NCBI GenBank assembly: GCA_946480605.1 | Contig: CAMLKW010000116.1 | Location: 1 to 13,605, forward strand | Reading direction: 5' to 3' | Length of the DNA: 13,605 nucleotides | Source of the DNA: an uncultured Roseateles sp. | Lineage (GTDB): Bacteria; Pseudomonadota; Gammaproteobacteria; Burkholderiales; Burkholderiaceae | Shown here: in pieces, positions 9,585-13,605 of the stretch | Layout of the letters: the number at the start of each line of letters is the position of its first letter | How positions within the stretch are numbered: the first letter of the stretch is position 1 | Position numbers and translations under genes: made by a program | The notes under the pieces: model-generated | The model's input: only the letters and a program-made list of their open reading frames with translations | The model's database searches: none | Told to the model about the DNA's origin: nothing

Positions 9585-9620
9585 CGGCAAAGCCCTTGCC
9601 GCACACCGCCCCAACGGGGC
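9585..9620 (+). repeat. Two small stem-loops between SDR and small lipoprotein gene
   Basis: CGGCAA (9585-9590) pairs with TTGCCG (9596-9601) around a 5-nt loop, and GCCCC (9608-9612) pairs with GGGGC (9616-9620) around AAC. They stand directly before the strong ribosome site of the 48-codon gene at 9642. No T-tract follows. They may be processing or stability elements within the transcript, or marginal attenuators. Confidence 0.42.
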
Positions 9621-9641
9621 AAACCTTGAAGGAGTTCTCCC

Positions 9642-9788
9642 ATGAAGACATACCTGCGTGTTTCTCTGCTGGCCGTGCTCGCGGCGCTTGCCGGCTGTGC
9701 GTCACTGGGTGAGAAAACGTTGTGCGATGCGCCGCAGGTCCAGCGCGAGCTTGGCTACACGTCGCCGGGCTGTGAGCTGACCTCCTGA
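9642..9788 (+). CDS. Small putative lipoprotein, 48 aa
   Basis: A short gene not matching any family I recognise. The ATG at 9642 follows AAGGAG (9629-9634) with a 7-nt gap, the best ribosome site in the window. The product begins MKTYLRVSLLAVLAALAGCAS, a textbook lipoprotein signal with lipobox LAGC and lipidated Cys19. The mature part is only 30 residues (from CASLGEKTLCDAPQVQREL to the end PGCELTS) with two further cysteines at 28 and 44 that could form a disulfide in the periplasm. Serine rather than aspartate two residues after Cys19 is compatible with outer-membrane sorting. It lies between the SDR and porin genes on the same strand, 40 bases before the porin. Function unknown; it could assist porin assembly or envelope anchoring, which is speculation. 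Confidence 0.8.
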   Translation: MKTYLRVSLLAVLAALAGCASLGEKTLCDAPQVQRELGYTSPGCELTS

Positions 9789-9828
9789 GCCTGATAGCAA
9801 ACCAACCAGAACCGATACGGGGACAAAC

Positions 9829-11181
9829 ATGAGCCTCCGCACTCGCGTCGGCCTGGCGGCCGCGCTTTCGGTCTGCGCATCCGGGGCCGGCGCCCAGGCG
9901 GTGCTGACGCTGTACGGCAACATCGACACGGCGGTCGACACGGCGCACAAGACGACCGGCAGCGCCGGCACGCCAGCCGGTGCGTCCGCCGCACTGATCT
10001 TTCCGCCCGGCAGTGCGGGCACCAAGACACGGGTGACGCAGAGCCTTTCGCGCACCAACACCCTGGGCTTCAAGGGGCGCGAGGACCTGGGCGGCGGCTA
10101 TGCGGCGGGCTTCGTGCTGGAATCGCAGCCGGGCAGCGATGACGGCAGCCTGTCGCAGGATGGCCGCTTCTTCGGCAAGCAGGCCATGGTGTACCTGACG
10201 ACGCCCGCCGGCGAGATCCGCCTGGGTCGGCAGTACGCGCCGATCTTCTATTCCTTCGCGTCGGGCACGCCCGACGGCCTCGGCGGCACCGACCTGTTCA
10301 CCGCGGGTCTGGTCACCAACACGCTGCAGATCAGGCAGGACAACCAGATCAGCTACTGGGCCCGGGTCGGTGGCTTTGCGGCCGCCGTCTCCTACAGCCC
10401 CAACGCCGGTGTCTCGCGCATCGTCAGCCCGGCGCGCGGCAGCGCCGTGACGGCCGCCACCGGCGCCATGCTGGGGGCCGCCAACGGGGGCGCCGAAGCG
10501 TCGGGTTCAGAGTCCGGCGGCAAGCGTGGGCGGTCCGGCGGGCTGTTCCTCGCCTACACGGCGCCGACATTCAGCCTGAGCGCGGGCTTGCACTACAACG
10601 AGTTCGACGTCCCCGTGCTGTCGCAGGGAGGTTCCATCTTCGAGCTGGATCGCTACTGGGGCTTCGCGCTGTCCGGCAAGTACATGCTGTCGGTCGATGG
10701 CGCGTCGCTGCACGCGATGTTCCACGAGGGGCGCTACGTCGATGGCGGCGTCCTCAATCTGCCCGGGCTGCCGCCGCTGAGCCTGCCCGGCGCCGGCGGC
10801 TTGGACCCGAAGATTCATACCTTCGTCGTCGGCGCGCGCGTGCCGGTCGGCAACTTCGTCTGGATAGGCGAGGCCGGCGAGAGCCGCTTCACGAACTTCA
10901 CCCGCGGCAAGAACCTCGGCATCTCGCTGGGCGTGGACTATCAGCTGTCCAAGCGGACGGTGCTCTATTCCCGCCTGACCGTCGCTGAAGACCGGCAGGG
11001 CCGGGTGTTGCCCGTCGTGGGCGTGACGCCCACGGGTGCCAGGCCGATCAACGTTGCTGGCGGCCCCGATGCCATCCTGGCCGCGCTCGGCTTGCGTGAG
11101 ACACCGGCGTTCAATGGCGTGGGCATCTCGCCGGACGGAAGGTCCAGCGTGCTCGCGTTCGGCATCCGGCACAGCTTTTGA
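9829..11181 (+). CDS. Gram-negative general porin (betaproteobacterial Omp32/OmpC type)
   Basis: Outer-membrane beta-barrel channel of 450 residues, at the long end for this family (commonly about 340-400). A Sec signal peptide covers residues 1-22 (cleavage after GAGA), and the mature protein starts QAVLTLYGNIDT, the typical first strand of Burkholderiales porins. NTLGFKGREDLGGGYAAGFVLES and RLGRQYAPIFY are family landmarks (strands 2-4 and the following turn). The C-terminus GIRHSF ends in Phe, the signal for the BAM complex. Extra length lies in Gly/Ala/Ser-rich loops at about 190-235 (GSAVTAATGAMLGAANGGAEASGS) and in PGLPPLSLPGAGG near 305-320. It is on the + strand after the small lipoprotein and converges on vanB. 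Substrate preference is not predictable. Confidence 0.92.
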   Translation: MSLRTRVGLAAALSVCASGAGAQAVLTLYGNIDTAVDTAHKTTGSAGTPAGASAALIFPPGSAGTKTRVTQSLSRTNTLGFKGREDLGGGYAAGFVLESQPGSDDGSLSQDGRFFGKQAMVYLTTPAGEIRLGRQYAPIFYSFASGTPDGLGGTDLFTAGLVTNTLQIRQDNQISYWARVGGFAAAVSYSPNAGVSRIVSPARGSAVTAATGAMLGAANGGAEASGSESGGKRGRSGGLFLAYTAPTFSLSAGLHYNEFDVPVLSQGGSIFELDRYWGFALSGKYMLSVDGASLHAMFHEGRYVDGGVLNLPGLPPLSLPGAGGLDPKIHTFVVGARVPVGNFVWIGEAGESRFTNFTRGKNLGISLGVDYQLSKRTVLYSRLTVAEDRQGRVLPVVGVTPTGARPINVAGGPDAILAALGLRETPAFNGVGISPDGRSSVLAFGIRHSF

Positions 11182-11214
11182 GTGGATGCGGCGGCGGGCA
11201 GCGCGAGGCGGGGC

Positions 11215-12183
11215 TCAGCCGCCCAGCTGGATCACCAGCCGCTGCGACCGGGCGCGCGAGCAGCAGGGCAGGAACTGGTCGTTGGCGGCCTGCTCCTCGG
11301 GGGTGAGGTACTGGTCGCGGTGGTCGGGCTCGCCGGCCACGACGCGGGTCAGGCAGGTGCCGCAGACGCCCTGCTCGCACGAGGTCAGCAGCGGCAGGCC
11401 GGCGTCCTGCAGCGCCTGCGCCGCGCTGCAGCCCGCCGGCACGTGGACGACCTGGCCGCTGCCCTGCACCTCGATGTCGAAGGGCTGATCGTCGCCCGCA
11501 TCGCTGCGGGGCGCGGCGGTGAACAGCTCGCGGTGCAGCCGGGCTTCGGCCCAGCCGAGGCGGCGCGCGGCGGTCAGTGCCGCGTCGATGAAACCGGCCG
11601 GCCCGCAGACGTAAAGCTCGCTGCCGGCGGGCTGCGCGGCCAGCACGGCATCCATGTCCATCGCGCCGTTCTCGTCGCCCACGTGCAGCTGCGTGTGGGC
11701 GGCCAGCGGTGCGTCGGCCAGCGCGGCCAGGAAGGCCATGCGCGCCCGGCTGCGGCCGGCGTAGTGCAGCGTGAAGCCGCGGCCCTGCGCCGCGAGCTGG
11801 CGCGCCATGCTGAGCACGGGCGTGATGCCGATGCCGCCGGCCAGCAGCAGCTTGTGGGCGGCGCTGGCCTGCAGCGGGAAATGGTTCTTGGGCCCGCCGA
11901 CGGCGAGCAGGTCGCCCTCGTTCAGGCGCTCGTGCACGGCCACCGAGCCGCCGCGCGACGCCGGCTCGCGCAGCACGCCCAGCACGTAGCGGTGCTGCTC
12001 GCCAGGTGTGTTGCACAGCGAGTAGTGCCGCACCAGGCCGCCCGGCAGGTGCAGCTCGACGTGGGCGCCGGCCTCGAAGGCGGGCAGGGGTGCGCTGTCG
12101 GGCGCCTGCAGGGTCAGCTCGACGACGTCCTGCGCGGCGGCACGCTTGGCCGCCACGCGCAGTTGCAGCAGCGGTGCGGTCAT
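11215..12183 (-). CDS. vanB: Vanillate O-demethylase reductase subunit (FMN / 2Fe-2S, phthalate dioxygenase reductase family)
   Basis: Transfers electrons from NADH through FMN and a plant-type 2Fe-2S cluster to the Rieske oxygenase VanA. The 322 residues show the class IA reductase order: flavin-binding domain with RHYS at 52-55, NADH-binding domain with GGIGITP at 116-122 and YVCGP at 191-195, and a C-terminal ferredoxin with cluster cysteines Cys269, Cys274, Cys277 and Cys307 (Cx4Cx2Cx29C). Length and order match VanB. The start ATG overlaps the vanA stop by 4 bases, so the subunits are translationally coupled. Its stop lies 33 bases from the convergent porin stop. It could serve another Rieske O-demethylase, but the vanA partner makes vanillate the best call. 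Confidence 0.9.
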   Translation of the reverse strand: MTAPLLQLRVAAKRAAAQDVVELTLQAPDSAPLPAFEAGAHVELHLPGGLVRHYSLCNTPGEQHRYVLGVLREPASRGGSVAVHERLNEGDLLAVGGPKNHFPLQASAAHKLLLAGGIGITPVLSMARQLAAQGRGFTLHYAGRSRARMAFLAALADAPLAAHTQLHVGDENGAMDMDAVLAAQPAGSELYVCGPAGFIDAALTAARRLGWAEARLHRELFTAAPRSDAGDDQPFDIEVQGSGQVVHVPAGCSAAQALQDAGLPLLTSCEQGVCGTCLTRVVAGEPDHRDQYLTPEEQAANDQFLPCCSRARSQRLVIQLGG

Positions 12184-13220
12184 GCGGCCGCCTTGCCTGC
12201 CTCAGCGGCCATCATTCGGTCGATGACCTTGCGCGATTGCACGCCGCCGCCGTCGATGTTGAGCATCAGCAGCTTGCGCTCCGGCCAGGCCAGCAGGTTG
12301 GCCTGCTGGCGCTCCAGCATCTCCTGGTCCTCCGCAAAGATCCTGCCCTGGCCCTCGCGGATCTGCGCGGTCAGTGCCTCGTCCTGCGGCTTGAACTTGC
12401 GGGCCATGCCCCAGAAGTAATGGATGGACGTATCGGTCTCTGGGGTGATGAAGTCCACCACCCAGCTGGCCGCCTTAACCTCGTCGGGCGCGTTGTAGCC
12501 GCCGTGGCCGGCCAGAGCCACGCCCACCTCGATCATGATGTGGCTGGGCGGCGTGAAGTGGCAGACCTGCCAGCGGTCCACCAACTGGTCGTCGGGCAGG
12601 CCGTTCATGCGCAGGGCCATCTTCCAGAACGGCGGCGCCTCGATGCCGCTCATGAAGCGCTCGGTGATGACGTGGTCGCCCTCGACGCGCGTCGTGCATG
12701 GCACCTCGTCGATCTCCTTCTGGCCGATGCTGGTCGAGTGCACATAGGTCTCGTGCGTCAGGTCCATCAGGTTGTCGATCATCAGCCGGTAATCGCAGGC
12801 GATGCGGTAGAGCCCGCCGCCATAGCCGAAGGCCGGGTTGCCCAGCCATTCGAACTGTGGCAAGGCCGACAAGTCGGCGGGTGCATTGCCTGGCCAGACC
12901 CAGACGAAGCCATGCGCCTCATGCACAGGAAAGCTGCGGATGGCCGGGAAGCCGCGCACGCGCTGGCAGGGCATGGAGACCGTCTTGCCGTCGCAGCCCA
13001 TGGCCAGGCCGTGATAGCCGCACACGAGGGTGTCGCCCTGCACGCTGCCCAGCGACAGCGGCGCGCCGCGGTGGGGGCAGAAGTCCTCGACGGCGGCCAC
13101 CTTGCCGGACTCGGTGCGGAACAGCGCCATGGGCAGGTTGCAGATGCGGCGGCCCAGCGGCTTGGCCTGCGGGATCTCGTCGCTGCGGGCCGCGACGTAC
13201 CAGGTGTTGAGCGGGAACAT
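12180..13220 (-). CDS. vanA: Vanillate O-demethylase oxygenase subunit (Rieske non-haem iron)
   Basis: Cytoplasmic monooxygenase that demethylates vanillate to protocatechuate, releasing formaldehyde and using O2 and electrons from VanB. The 346 residues carry the Rieske centre CPHRG (Cys48, His50) and CGYHG (Cys67, His70). The mononuclear-iron motif DLTHETYVH follows (Asp153, His156, His161), with Asp298 in FAEDQE the likely third ligand. The stretches LMIDNLMDLTHETYVH, SIGQKEIDE and FWGMARKFKPQDEALT are those of VanA proteins. The ATG at 13220 has AGGAG (complement of 13227-13231) 6 nt upstream. It is the middle gene of a - strand cluster, 27 bases after the upstream SDR stop and overlapping vanB. 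No VanR-type regulator is inside the window. Confidence 0.92.
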   Translation of the reverse strand: MFPLNTWYVAARSDEIPQAKPLGRRICNLPMALFRTESGKVAAVEDFCPHRGAPLSLGSVQGDTLVCGYHGLAMGCDGKTVSMPCQRVRGFPAIRSFPVHEAHGFVWVWPGNAPADLSALPQFEWLGNPAFGYGGGLYRIACDYRLMIDNLMDLTHETYVHSTSIGQKEIDEVPCTTRVEGDHVITERFMSGIEAPPFWKMALRMNGLPDDQLVDRWQVCHFTPPSHIMIEVGVALAGHGGYNAPDEVKAASWVVDFITPETDTSIHYFWGMARKFKPQDEALTAQIREGQGRIFAEDQEMLERQQANLLAWPERKLLMLNIDGGGVQSRKVIDRMMAAEAGKAAA

Positions 13221-13247
13221 GGTTGTCTCCTCTGTCGTGTCCGGGGG

Positions 13248-13605
13248 TCAGCGCGGTGCCATGCGCAGCGCGCCGTCCAGGCGGATCACCTCGCCGTTCA
13301 GGTGGCCGTTGGTGGCGATGTGCAGGGCCAGCGCCGCGAACTCGGCCGGGTTGCCCAGCCGCTTGGGGAAGGGGATGGACTGGGCCAGCGACTGCTGCAC
13401 CGCCTCCGGCAGTTCCTTCAGCAACGGGGTGGCGAAGATGCCCGGCGCGATCGTGCAGACGCGGATACCCCACTGCGCCAGGTCGCGCGCCAGCGGCAGG
13501 GTCATGCCGGCCACGCCGGCCTTGGAGGCGGCATAGGCTTCCTGGCCGACCTGGCCGTCGAAGGCGGCCACCGAGGCCGTGTTGACGATCACGCCGCGCT
13601 CGCCG
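13248..13605 (-). CDS. SDR of 3-hydroxyacyl-CoA dehydrogenase type-2 (HSD17B10-like), C-terminal part
   Basis: The gene enters from the right edge and ends in TGA at 13248-13250, giving 119 residues starting [20 protein letters not shown]. The catalytic Ser is in NTAS, and Tyr and Lys are in YAASKAG, in the standard SDR spacing. [31 protein letters not shown] and the end [15 protein letters not shown] are characteristic of short-chain L-3-hydroxyacyl-CoA dehydrogenases of the ERAB/HSD10 type, which oxidise 3-hydroxyacyl-CoA to 3-ketoacyl-CoA with NAD. The N-terminal cofactor fold is outside the window. It is 27 bases upstream of vanA on the same strand, so it is very likely in one operon with vanAB. 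This suggests a beta-oxidation step feeding vanillate formation. Confidence 0.86.
   Translation of the reverse strand, partial: GERGVIVNTASVAAFDGQVGQEAYAASKAGVAGMTLPLARDLAQWGIRVCTIAPGIFATPLLKELPEAVQQSLAQSIPFPKRLGNPAEFAALALHIATNGHLNGEVIRLDGALRMAPR

Noticed and set aside
11162..11189. GCATCC/GGATGC inverted repeat across the porin stop as a terminator
   Set aside because: Only 6-bp arms with a 16-nt loop, partly inside the coding sequence and without a T-run; too weak to call.
11182..12420. 412-codon + strand frame opposite vanB/vanA
   Set aside because: Complement of vanB and the end of vanA, which have intact cofactor motifs; this frame has none.

Overview
The window reads as chromosomal DNA of a high-G+C betaproteobacterium, most likely Burkholderiales (Comamonadaceae/Sphaerotilaceae type). 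The grounds are uniformly GC-rich coding sequence with strong G/C third-position bias, a Gram-negative porin with the 'LTLYGNID' N-terminus and C-terminal Phe, a GMP synthase of the usual proteobacterial length, and vanillate demethylase genes of the Pseudomonas/Burkholderiales kind. This placement is an inference from family resemblance; no 16S rRNA or tRNA gene is present.

Layout. (1) 1-1761, + strand: the last 51 codons of an MFS transporter, then guaA (GMP synthase). (2) 1762-2176: a gene-poor, locally AT-rich gap just after the 3' end of guaA, a known landing site for integrative elements. (3) 2177-8641: a complete tripartite RND efflux locus. The outer-membrane lipoprotein (OprM/NodT family) is on the - strand, divergent from a TetR-family repressor gene on the + strand, which is followed by a lipoprotein membrane-fusion adaptor and the inner-membrane RND transporter (GTGA overlap). 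(4) 8754-11181, + strand: a short-chain dehydrogenase, an unannotated-looking 48-aa lipoprotein and a large porin, probably read through from the pump transcript although stem-loops lie in two of the junctions. (5) 11215-13605, - strand, convergent with the porin: vanB and vanA (vanillate O-demethylase reductase and oxygenase, ATGA overlap) preceded by the C-terminal part of a 3-hydroxyacyl-CoA dehydrogenase-like SDR. This looks like a lignin-aromatic (ferulate/vanillate) catabolic operon running in from beyond the right edge.

How the parts work together. The best-supported regulatory reading is that the TetR protein controls the pump through two operators of identical geometry (GTGAC-N14-GTCAC, 24 bp). 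One covers the -10 and spacer of a good promoter for the outer-membrane gene in the divergent region. The other covers the -35 of a probable promoter before the adaptor. Ligand release of TetR would then induce both halves of the tripartite pump together. A further 10-bp perfect inverted repeat between the second operator and the adaptor ends inside the adaptor's ATG; in a read-through tetR transcript it would sequester both the Shine-Dalgarno sequence and the start codon. I found no CRISPR, tRNA, rRNA or intact mobile element. The window holds recognisable families rather than a wholly new system. The least ordinary parts are the two-operator and start-codon-hairpin arrangement, the efflux-SDR-lipoprotein-porin gene string, and a beta-oxidation-type dehydrogenase linked to vanAB.
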